Assembly (NCBI GenBank): GCA_030068145.1
Contig: JAPJBO010000240.1
Span: 186,001-250,000 of the forward strand
Origin: Diplonema papillatum
Taxonomy: Eukaryota; Euglenozoa; Diplonemea; Diplonemida; Diplonemidae
Direction of reading: 5' to 3'
DNA length: 64,000 nucleotides
Made by a program: the position numbers and the translations under genes. Below the pieces are notes generated by a model. That model was not told where the DNA came from and made no database searches. It was given only the letters and a program-made list of their open reading frames with translations. Positions 35,601 to 47,600 of this stretch are shown here, piece after piece (the first letter of the stretch is position 1; the number at the start of each line of letters is the position of its first letter).

Positions 35601-38600
35601 GGTCTTGCACGTTGAAAGGCAGCGTCGCGGTGAAAGGAAGGCGCGAAGAAGCGTACGAGCGCAGGCTGGTCCTCGAAGACGTCGATATCGCCGGTTCGTT
35701 GTGGATCGACGCCTTCGACGGTCTGACGGCCGCCGGCGTCCGTGTGAGCAACGCGTTGCCGAACGTGCCGGCCGTGCGCATAGCATCGGTGGCGCACGCG
35801 AACGTAACGGGACTGTCCATCGAGTGTTCGGGCTTGTCTTCGACGGCGCCTGTTTTCGGCGGCGGTCTGCACCTTGCGTCGACGACCCTCGTAGCCGGCG
35901 CAGTCGACATCCGGCGATGCTTCGCCAAGACCTCGGGCGGCGGCGTCTACGCCGCGCAAGGGACCGTCTTCACTGCGCGAGCCCTCACCATCGGCTTCTG
36001 CGCGGCCGGCACCTCCGGCGGCGCACTGTACGCCGACGCGGGCGCGGCCCTCGACTTCGGCGACGCCGTGGCCAACTCCTGCACGGCGACGGCTGCGGGC
36101 GGCCGAGGCGGCGGGTTCTTTTTGCACGAAAACGTGGTGATGGCGGCGGCTTCGCTGTCCGCGACGGGTTGCTCCGCCCCCGGCGGCAAGGGTGGGGCGG
36201 CGTTCTTGGGTGTGAACAGCTCGCTGGCGGCGGGTGTTGCGTGGTTCGAGGCGTGCGAGGCGGCTGAACAAGGGGGCGCCCTGTTTATGAACACGCGGAG
36301 TTCCGCGAACTTTTCGACGCTCAACACGGTCGGATGTTCTTCGCCGTCACCCAGCGGTCTCGGCGGGTCCATCTTCACCGAAGCGGACACCACCTTGCAC
36401 GCGCAGGCGTGGAACGCGGTGTGCAACGTCGTGGGCTCCAGCACGGGGAACGACCTTTACTCTCGCCAACCCGCCGACATCCGCATCGAAACACTCACCG
36501 CCCACGTCTCCGACACTGCGCGAAACCCGAAGTCGCCCGTGCAGATCCTGCTGGGGGACGCGTCCGTCGTCGCCATCAACGGCGGCGCGGTCTTCTCCAA
36601 CACCGTCACATACGCGGACCTGGCGGCGAGCGCTTTTTTGCACGCGCTCTCGGTCGAACCCTCGGTCGGCTGCCCTGCGACTCTCGCGCTGCCGACGGCT
36701 TGCGGGTACACGGGTTGCAACGCTACGAACAAAACAGACTGCAGTGCAGTGTCGGGGTGCGCGTGGACGGACGGTGCATGCGGCGTCGAAGCGGGGAAGG
36801 GCGTGCTCATGTACACACTGGAAGACGGCGCGTTGGAAGGCATGTCCGCAGCCGGGACCGGGTTTTGGTACTCGAGATCTGTCACAGCGGAGAGTCCTGC
36901 CGTGGCGGGAGAGATCTGCCGCGTGCTGTGCTCCGGAGGGAGGGGCGGCCGGCTGGCGCGGGCGGTGTCGCTGGACGAGGTCGACCGGCTTTCGGCCCTG
37001 CAGCCGGCGCCAGCGGAAGCGATGCTCGACGGCGCCGACGCCACGGCGCCCGACGTGTGGGCGTGGGCCGACGGCGTCGTCTTCTGGGAACGCAGCGCCG
37101 GCTGCCTCCAGCGGGACTGCCCGTGGGGGCCGATCCCCCAGCAGCAGCAGGCCGGCGAGGGTCGCGGCCTGGTGCTCTCCCCCGCCGGAGACTGGCGGGC
37201 GGGAGCTTCCGGAGCGGCGCCGCTGCCGTTTTTCTGCGAGTTCCCGTGCGCCGACGACGGCGACTGCAACGGAGCGGGCGAGGCGTGCCCTTACTCGTGC
37301 GGGTACAACGGCCGGTGCGAGGTGCGGCGGGAGTGCTGCGGGTCGTTCGGCCTCGAGGCAACCTGCGACCTCCACGCGCCCACCTGCTCGTGGGCTGGGA
37401 GTGAGTGCGAGGCCAGCGCGTTGTGTCCGACGGTCGTTGACGCGGCATCCCTCTGCGACGCCTTACTCAGCGGCTCGTGCGCGGTGTGGGCCGGGGCCGC
37501 AGGTTCAGGGCTCCAGACTTTACCGAGGACGTGCGCCCTCACGCGCTCGTTCGAGCTCAACTGCGGAGACGGCGCCGACGCCTTGCTGTGTCCAGCCGGT
37601 CTCGACTGCTTTGCTGTCGGCCCCGCGAGTACGCACATCGGCAACGTGTCGCTCACGCTCTCGTCGTGCACGTTCCGCGGACCGACTGGGATTTCCGGGC
37701 GGAAAGAGGCGAACCTCACGCGTGAGGTCGTCTTGCGGGGGGTCGCCGTCGACGGGGGTTTCGCGGTTTCCGAGTTTTCCCGCGCCGTCTTCGACAACGT
37801 CGCGGTGCGGGGATCGGCGCCCGGCACGTCGGCGGTGAAGATATCGGCGGTAGACGAGGTGGAGGGGACGGCGATCCGAGTGCGGTGCGTCGGCGGCACC
37901 CCCGTCGACTACGGCGGCGGTTTGCACCTCGCGGCCTCATCGATGCGGATCGGCGTGCTGCAGATCAGCGACTGCCGCGCCGCCACCCACGGTGGCGGGC
38001 TGTACGCCTCGTCCTCGACGGTGACCGCGGGCGAGATAACCCTCCGGCGGTGCACAGCCGGCACCAGCGGAGGCGGGGTGTATGTGCGCGCGGGCGCGGT
38101 ATCAGCGGCGGCGGTGACCATCGACAGCTGCGGCGCTAGCGCCGGCGGCGGCGGCGGGGTGTACTTGGATGCCGCTACGGCGGCGGACGCCGACGCTTGG
38201 GTGGTCACCCGTTGCTCTTCGCTGTACGGCGGGGCTGTGTATATGAATACGGACAGCAAGCTGACCGGCGCGTACGCGTGGTTCGAAAACTGCACGGCCG
38301 AGCACTACGGGGGAGGCGTGTACATGAACAGCCGCGCCTCGGCGGGGTTCGGCGTGCTCAACACGAGAACCTGCGCCTGCACCTCCGACTTCTCCCGCGG
38401 GGCGTCCGTGTACGCGTACCAGCAGAACGTTTTCACGGCGGGCGTGTGGAACGCCGACTGCAACGCCGTGGCGGGCGACCAGAGCAACGACCTGTATTGC
38501 GGCACCCCGGCGGCCGTCACGATTTCAGACCTGCGCCTTGACGTCGACGACGCGAGCGCGAATCCCAAGGCGCCGTTCGCGTGCCCGAAGGCCGAAGTTC

Positions 38601-41600
38601 TCGGCGGGGTGTTGCGCACAGACCGCCTCACGGAGGCCGAGATCGCCGCATCCGTGTACAAGACGATGGAGCTGAAGTCCTCGCAAGGCTGTGGGGCGCG
38701 CGCCGGCGGGGCCGTGGTGTGTCCGCTGGAACCTGTTTGCAGCGGGGCCACAGAAGCAGCGTGCGGGGGAAAGGGCGGCGCCTGCAAGTGGCTTCGGGAT
38801 TGCGTGCCTTCGATCTCCGTGTACGACGGGGTCGTCGAGAACGCGAGCCGAACGGAAGACACGCCGTTTTGGTACTCAAATGGTGCCACCGCCGGCAGCG
38901 TGCACGCCGCAGCGGATGTTTGCAGGAGCATGTGCGTGAAGGGGAGGTTAGGCCGCCTGGCCCGCGTGCTGTCGACGACCGATGCGGACAGGCTGCAAGC
39001 CATCGCGCAGGCCACGGCAGCCATGGCGTACGTCGACGGCTCCGACGCCGTCGAAGCAGGCACGTGGCGATGGTCCGCCGGCGGCGTGTTCTGGACGACC
39101 TCCGGGCTGTGCCAGCAATCGTCGTGCCCACCCTGGACTCCGGCTCCTCCAACGGCAGGATCTGCCGACCACTACCTCCAGTTCTCTCCGGCGACCGCGG
39201 GCTGGGGTGCCCACCCGGGAGACACGCCGGCGGGGTTCTTCTGCGAGTTCCCGTGCGCCGAGGACGGCCACTGCAACAGCGGCGGCGGCTGTGCGTTCGC
39301 TTGCAGCCCGGGGGGCAGATGCGTCGTCAACGAGCGGTGCTGCTCGGCGCACGTCAACGAATCCGCCTGCGAGGCCGGGCAGTGCGGCTGGAACGCGGAG
39401 TACGGCACGTGTTCGGACCGCCGTTGCTTGTTCACGTCCGAAGACGAGTGCACCGCCGATGCACGCTGCGCGTGGCACGCGGACTGCGCCGACCCTCTGC
39501 GGGGCAACTGCACCGAGAAACGGTGCGAGGCAGCGGGAGAAGCGGCGTGCGTCGTCGACGCGGCGTGCACCTGGGACGTCGCCGGGCAGACGTGCTCGCT
39601 CTTCGGGTGCGCCAAGGCTTTCGGATCCGAGTGCTGCGGCCGAAACGCGCTCTGCACCTGGGCCGACGGCGCTTGCGTGCACAAACCGTCGTGCGGGGAA
39701 GTCGACGGGGGTGGCTGGAAGCTGGTGCGGCACTTGAACCAGGGGGACGCTGCGTTCTTCATGACCAACGACGGGTTGGCAGGGACGTGGACGTCCGGCC
39801 GCCGGTCAGGGAACTCGGTCGCGGCGGAAACGGTCGACGAGACGTTCTCGGTGCCGTTCGACGCGGGCGAGTACAACCAGCTCCTGTTTTCGACGGCGTC
39901 GTGCGGCACGTGGCTCGTCGTCAACGAAGCCGAGCTGTTGCCCGGCGGCGGCACGGACCCGTGCGTCGCGAAATCAAGTGAGAGCCCCCTCCCGCACTAC
40001 GCTTCGTGGGGGCTTGGTCTCGAGCCCGCTGGCAGCCGGCTGGCCGTTTCGATCCCAACCGGCGACGGCAGCGGCAAGCAAGGCATCCTGTACGCGGAGG
40101 ACGGAACGAGCACCGCCCTGCACGGAGCGCTGCTCCGCGCCGAAGGCGGGCTGAACGTCTGGATCCGCGAGAGCGCGAGCCCGCCAGCGAAGGGCGCGTG
40201 CGCCGACGCGGGGGCCACCCCGGTGCCGCCGCCGGGCGACGGATGCTTCGGGGTCGCCGTGTGCTCGCCGTACGACCAGCAGACCTGCGCCGGGCAGGGC
40301 CTGTGCAAGTGGGAAGAAGAAGGGCAAAACGCTGGCGCCGGCGCGTGCGTCCGTCGGTACTCGATGGGAGACGGGACGATGGAACTAGGCGCCGCGGCGG
40401 ACGTGGCGTTCTGGCACTCGAAGGACGTGGCGGCGGGCGGCGCCGACGCGGCGGGCATCTGCAGCTTGCTGTGCGACGACAACGGTCGCCGTGGGCGTCT
40501 CGCTCGGGTTCTGACAGAAGGCGAGCTGACCAGGCTGGCCGGCCTGAGGCATGCGTCCACCGCCGGTAACGCGACGGCGTTCCTCGACGGAACAGACGAC
40601 GAAGGCAGGTGGGTCTGGACCGACGGAACCGTCTTGTGGGACACCGAGAAGGGCTGCCAGCAGGAGACCTGCCCTTGGGCTGCCGGAGAGCCGGCTAGCG
40701 GCAGCGGCCCGCGCCTGGCGCTGTCCGGTGACGGGCGGTGGGTCGCCGCGGACGGCGGCGCCGCCCGCCCGTTTTTCTGCGAGTTCGGCTGCGCCGACGA
40801 CGGCGGCTGCGGCGGGGCCGAGGTGTGCAGGCAGGGCCGGTGCGTAGCCGGCAGCCGCTGCGCGGCCGCCGGCTGCGGCGGGCTCTCCGCCGCCGCTTGC
40901 GCCGGCAGCGCGCTGTGCGTGTGGAACGCGCCGGCCGCGGCGTGCGCGCAGAAGTACACCGCGGGAGGCGGCGTGCAGGAGGGGGCGCGGTCCCCCGACA
41001 TCCAATTCTGGCTCTCCCCGCCCGGCAAGACGGAGGATGCCGGCACCGCCGAGGAGGTGTGTCGATCGCTGTGCAGCGCAACCGGACGCGCCGGGAGACC
41101 GGCGCGGGTGCTCTCGCAGGACGAGGGGCTTCGGTTGGGCATGATGGCAGTCGGGCGTTCGACGGGGAGCTGGCTCGACGGAACAGACAACGGGGCGACG
41201 GCCACGTGGAACTGGTCAGACGGCACTGTCTTCTGGGAGACGGGCTCCGGGTGCTTTCAGGGGTGGTGCCCGTGGGGCGCCGCTGAGCCGACAACGCGTG
41301 CCGTGACCAGCTTCCTCCGGATCGATGCAAACGGGGGTTGGAGCACGGCGGCGGGCGATGAGGAGCTCGGCTTCTTCTGCGAGTTCCCGTGCGCGAACAG
41401 CTACGACTGCAACGCGAACGGGGAGTTCTGCCCGGCGATGTGCAACTCGCAGGGGCGGTGCGAGGCGAACGCCCAGTGCGGGACGGCCGCCCGGTGCGAT
41501 TTGTACCGCGCCGAAGCCGACTGCTCCGGGAGTGAACGGCCGGCGTGCGCGTGGCTGCAAGCAGCCGGCGAGAAGGGAACGTGCGTCGACCTCTCGTGTC

Positions 41601-44600
41601 GGCACACCGGGCAGGCGACCTGCAGCGCGGACGCGAATTGCGCGTGGAGCAGCGAGTGCTACGAAGCAGGCGGCGGCGCCTGCGTCGAAAAGCGGTGCAC
41701 GGCCGCCGGCCGTGCACTCTGCACTGCGGACCCGCGGTGCGCGTGGGCGCCGCAGGACGGCTGCGGCTTCGCAGCCTGCGGACAGCACGTGACGGAGCGC
41801 TGCTGCGGGTGGGACGCCACGTGCCGGTGGGACGTCGCTAACGCACCGGGGTACTGCGCGCCGAAGCCGTGCGCGGCTGCGCACCAGACGCAGGATGCTT
41901 GCACCACGGACACCTCTTGCTCGTGGGCGCAGACGGGGGGCGCTGGGCAATGCGAGGAGGTGGCGTGCAACGGCCTGCAGCAGTGCGCCTGCCGGCGGTC
42001 GGACCGCTGCTCGTGGAACGCGAAGGCAGCGAGGTGCACGCACGTGGAGTTCGCGCAGTGCGCGACGATGGACCTGGCGGTGCTCATCGGCGGGTCTGCG
42101 TCCGCCGGGCAACCGTTCGCCCGGCACCCGCACGGGTTCTTCGCGGCCACCGGCGCCGTCAACGAGTGGCTTCGGAAGCTGCCGTTGTCGGGAGAAAAAG
42201 CCGCTGCCGCTGCCTCCGGAGTCCCGTACGGAGTCCGCATCGCGCAGGTCCAGTACGCCGGGGTGACCACGGCCGGCGGCCCGAAGCCCGTGAAGACCCA
42301 AGCACAACCGGGCACCGGCACGGGCGGGTTTCTGTCCGGTGACCACGGCGAGGTCGCGGCTGACCTCGCGTACCTCGAAGCGCAGTACCTAGCCGGCGAC
42401 AACCTGCTGGTGGCGGGGGGGCTCGAGGCTGCGGCGGCGACGTTCGACAGGACGGGCGGCAGCGCGGGGAGGAAGCGGGTGGTCCTTGTCGTCGCGAACG
42501 AAGCCATCGGTGACGCGCTCGACGTCGGTGTGAACCAGACGCTCGCAGACCTGAAGCAGAGGTTGGGCGTCGAAGTCTTCGGGGTGGTGCTCCGCCGGTA
42601 TCAGACCCACGAGGCGCCGGACATCGCGGCGCAGGCGTCGCTGGAGGCGATCACCTCCCCCGCGGCGGCTGACCACGTCACGAACGTGCACATCGACGAC
42701 TTCGCGACGCTGCTCGCGTCCATCTGCGACCCGAGCAGCAAGTTCGGCGAACGCTTGTCGTCGCCTTCGACGGCCCCGCCGTGCAGCCTGTACACCGACA
42801 GCAACCTCTGCGCGAAGGACGCTGGATGCGTCTACAGCGCTGTAGACCGAGAGTGCGCTGCCTCCGAGTGCACGAAGCTCTGCACAAAAGACCAGTGCGA
42901 GGCGGCGGCGGCGGCGCAGCACCTCTGCGTGTGGAGTGCGGACGGCCGCTGCTTAAAGGAGTCGGTCTGCGCCTTCACCGACAAAGTCGGATGCGAGGGT
43001 ACGACGCTCGAGGATTGCGTGTGGGCGGACGAGGGGTGCGAGCTGGCGCCGTGCACGTGGAACAAGCACGAAGACGCCTGCGACGCCGATCCAGCGGACT
43101 GCACCTGGTGGGATAGAACCGGTGCTGCGGGGTGCATCGCTACGCCTTGTATCGGGTACTCGTCGTTGGAATGCGATGTGGCTGACAAATGCGAAATGAA
43201 AGTGGATGTGTGCGATGCACAAGCCGGGTCTGTCTTGTCTTGCCGTGTTGCGGGTTGCTCCGTGTACGGCTTGGCATCCACCTGCGCGACCGACCCTCGC
43301 TGTCAATGGACGGGCACATGCCTGATGAAACCCTGCGCGCAGTACGAAGACGAGCTTTGCTGTGGAACGCACCGACAATGCGAGTGGGATGTGTCTACCG
43401 CGCCGGCGACGTGCCAGCAAAACATTTGCTACTCGCTGGGCGGTGCTGTGGACCAGTGCAAGGCGCACGCTCAGTGCATGTGGCTTGCTTCCACGTGCGT
43501 CGCCTTCGACTGCAAGCATTTCGCGACGCAGTGCGACTGCAACCAAAAAGAGGCGTGCTACTGGAAGCGGGACTTGACCACGAGCCAGTGGAACACGACG
43601 GCGACAAGGGAAGGGGGCCAGTGCGTGGCCGCGGAGTACGGCTTGTGTCCGCAGATGGACGTCGTCGTCGCCTTCGACGGCTCGCTGGCGGCGGCCGCGC
43701 GGTACGGCCGGCACCCCAACGGATACCACTCCACCGTCGCTGCCCTGCGCAGGTGGGCCGAAGAGCTCCCGCTGGGCTTCGGCGCCGGCCCGGCCGCCGT
43801 CGTCCGCCTCGCCTTCGCCCAGTACTCGGGCACAAGCACCGCGTCCGAGAGCGGTCGAGCCGCCGCCGCGCGCGCCGGCGCCGGGGCCACCGGCAACGCG
43901 ACCCTCCTCGCAGCCGACCTCGACTGGCATGATTCGAACCCGCTTGGCGGGGAGCCAGTCATCGCTGGTGGAATCGCGGAGGCAGCTTCCATCTTCAGCA
44001 ACACCCCCATAGATGATGGCGGCGGCGCCACGAGCAGCAGGCAACGCGTGCTGCTCATGCTTGCCTCCGGAGACTTCGAATCGTCGGGGACGAAGGATGC
44101 CTTGGACCGACTGGACGTATTGGAAGTGCGGCGGTACGGCTGGGTGATGCAGAAATCGGCCATGGTGAGCCACCCCGAAGGAATCGCCCTGGGGAAGATG
44201 CGCGCGCTGACGTCCGCCGTGCAGGCAAACCACACACGGAGCGGCACCCTCGACGAAGTGGTCGGCGCCCTGCGCAGCCTGTGCGACCCCCGCTCGCAGT
44301 GGGGCGCGCATGGGGCGGCGGGGGCGCCGCCGGCCGACGAGCACCTGCCTTGCTCCGGGTTCGTGGCGGAGCCGGCGTGCGAGGCGGACAGTGGGTGCGT
44401 CTGGGAGGCCGGGATGTGCACAAATTCGGCGTGCCTCTCCGTCTGCGACGCCGGCGCGTGCACGTCGGTCGCAACCGCGAACTGCACGTGGGCGGGCGTC
44501 GGGTGCAGGGACACTCCGGTCGTCGACTGCCGGTGCAAGTACGAGGGGGCCGACGTGGCGGCGAACAAGCACTTGTGCGAAAATGACGGCGCCTGCTGGT

Positions 44601-47600
44601 GGGACGAACCGTCGCTCCGCTGCCAGGTCGACGACTGCAGGGAGGGGTCCGCTGGGAACGATGCTTGCTCGCTGGCCGGGCAACTGTGCGTGGACGACAA
44701 CCACAAACCGTGCAGTGACGACTGGTACTGTCAGTGCACGCCGCCGTCCGTGAGCAGCACCGTGGTGGTGCACGGACGCGCGGAATGCCACCTCTACGAG
44801 TGTATCGCGACGTGCGAAACCTGCGCGGAAGGCGTCTGCACCGATGAGCAGACCTGCCACGACCCGGACACCTCCGACGCTTCGCTGGCTGATTGGGAGT
44901 GCAGATGCCAATCGCCTTACACGGGATCAGCCGCGACAACAGCGGCCGTCTGCCGGATCGACGAGTGCAAGGAAACATGCGGCCACTGCGAGAACAGCAC
45001 GTGCGACGGGCCGTTGAACCAGATGTGCGTAGACACCGACCATTCCGCACGGAACGACTGGGTGTGCGTGTGTCCTCCCCCAAGCGGGAAGACGCAAGTC
45101 GGAGAGGCGGCTTCGGACTGCAACGTCGACGAGTGCACCCTGTACAACGCGACGTGCGCCGGCCAGTTCTGTTTCGACGCTGACGAGTCGAAGCTCGGCG
45201 ACTGGATGTGTTACTGCACGGCACCCTTCGAAGGCGTCGGCACAGCGATGCGCGCGAATTGTACCGTCGATGAGTGCGCGGCGTCCTGTGACACGTGCGA
45301 GGGCGGCGTGTGCAGTGCAGGGGTGGCGGTGCAGTCGTGCAACGATCCGGACACGAGCGAGCACGCGTTGTCGGACTGGACGTGCACGTGCGGGACCACG
45401 TCTGTCAGCGCCACCGCCAGGCAGGCTAACTGCCCGTTCGACGAGTGCAGCGAAGCGTGCAAAACGTGCGCGAATCAGACGTGCGCGGCTGTCGAACAGT
45501 TCTGCAGCGACCCGGGGGCGATGTCGCTGTCCCTGTCGGATTGGTCGTGCACGTGCCCCCCGCCGGCGTTGAATGCGTCTCTGACGTCAGCGGTCTCGTC
45601 GTGCGACGTGAACGAGTGCGCGCTGCCCACGCCGGCGGGCACGTGCGCCGCGCTGAACCAAACGTGTACCGACCCGAGCAAGGAAACGGCCGACGACTGG
45701 CGATGCGAGTGCGAGCTTCCACTGAACGGGTCCGCCACCGCGCGCGGAGCGGACTGCACCCTCGACGAGTGCACGGCGTCGTGCGAAACGTGCGAAAACG
45801 GCGCGTGCAACGAGGACAGCCCCGTGCCGCAAACCTGCCACGACCCCGACGTGCGCGCGGACTCATTGTCGGACTGGACGTGCACGTGCTCGGCCAGCAC
45901 CGCCGTCGGTCGATCAGCGAACTGCGACTACGACGAGTGCACTGCCGATTGCGACGCATGTGCCCGCGGAGTCTGCGAAGAAAACAGACAGTCGTGCCAG
46001 GACCCGAAGCGGAAGGTGAAGTCCCTCGGCGACTGGTTCTGCTCGTGTCCGGCCCCCTCGCAAGCCGTACAAGTCGGTGGCGCTGTCTCCTCCTGCGTGT
46101 TCGACGAATGTGTGATACACAACACGACGTGCACCAACGTCGACCAGGACTGCGTCGACCACAACACGGGAGCTGGCGGGTCCGACTGGGAGTGTGTGTG
46201 CAGGCAGCCGGCAAGCGGCGCGCAAACAGCTGGAGTCGCGTCGTGCACCATTGACGAGTGTGACGCGGCGTGCGAGACGTGCGAGAACGGCACGTGCTCG
46301 GGCGCGCAGCCGGCGCAGCTGTGCCTCGATGCGGACATCGGCTCGCAGTCGCTGTCCGACTGGGTCTGCAGCTGCCCGCTCGAAAACAAGACCCGTGTCG
46401 CCGCCGCGGCTGACTGCTCTCTGGACGAGTGCACAGCCACGTGCGAGACGTGCGCGGGCGCGACGTGTGAGGAGGCGGATCAAGCTTGCCACGATCTCGG
46501 GCCGACAGAGTCGTCGTTGGGGGACTGGAGGTGCATGTGTCGCGAAGGGGGGTCAAACCGCTCGGCGGCTGTTTCAGCCGTCGTAAACTGCTCCTTCGAT
46601 GAGTGCGACAGGACGCGGGCGACCTGCAGCCAAGCGGGGCAGATCTGCGTGGACGAGGACCACTCCGTAGCGGGCGACTGGCGGTGCGTGTGCCCGGAAC
46701 CCGGTAGAGGTGACGCGGTTGCGGGAGTGGCGGTGTGCCTCCTCGACGAGTGCGCGGACACTTGCGCCACCTGCGAGAACGGCGCCTGCTCCGCCCCGGA
46801 CACCGGGGTGAAGCAGACGTGCAGCGACCCGAACCAGAACGCCACCGCAACCTCCGACTGGATGTGCGTCTGCGACGGCACGACGCCGGCGCGGGCGGCG
46901 GTCGCAGGCGTGGCTGACTGCCCCTTCGACGAGTGCACCGCCACGTGCGGCAGCTGCGCGGCGGCGAACTGCTCGCAGGCCGGCCAGATCTGCGTAGACG
47001 CGCGCGCGATGTCGAGCTCCCTCGGCGACTGGATCTGCGTGTGCGCGCCGCCGGCGATGGGGAAGAGCGCGGTAGCGGCGCCGGTCGCTGACTGCTCGCA
47101 CGACGAGTGCTCCGATGCGGAGCACGCGGCCCTCTGCGAAGCAGCCGGGCAGAAGTGCATCGACGACGACCATCTCGTCATGGGCGACTGGATCTGCGCG
47201 TGCGAGGCCCCGCTGGAAGGGCAGGCGTTGCGGTCGATCGCCGGGTGCTCCATCGACGAATGCGCAGCGACGTGCCCTTCGTGCCACGGGGGGGAGTGCA
47301 CGGCCGCTAAGCAGGACTGCGAGGACCCGAACAACAGCTCGAAGTCGTTGTCCGACTGGCTGTGCTCGTGCGGGACCTACAGCACCGGAGCCGCCGTGGG
47401 GGCTCCCGCGCACTGCGTCTTGGACGAGTGCGTCGGAGACTGCGAGCACTGCGAGCTGGGGCGGTGCGCGGCAGCGAACCAAACGTGCCACGACCCGGAC
47501 AAGACGGCCACGTCGATATCTGACTGGACCTGCTCCTGCCGTGCGCCGGCTTTCGGCATCAACGTCCGGGGCCCGGCGGCGAGCTGCGTCGTCGACGAGT

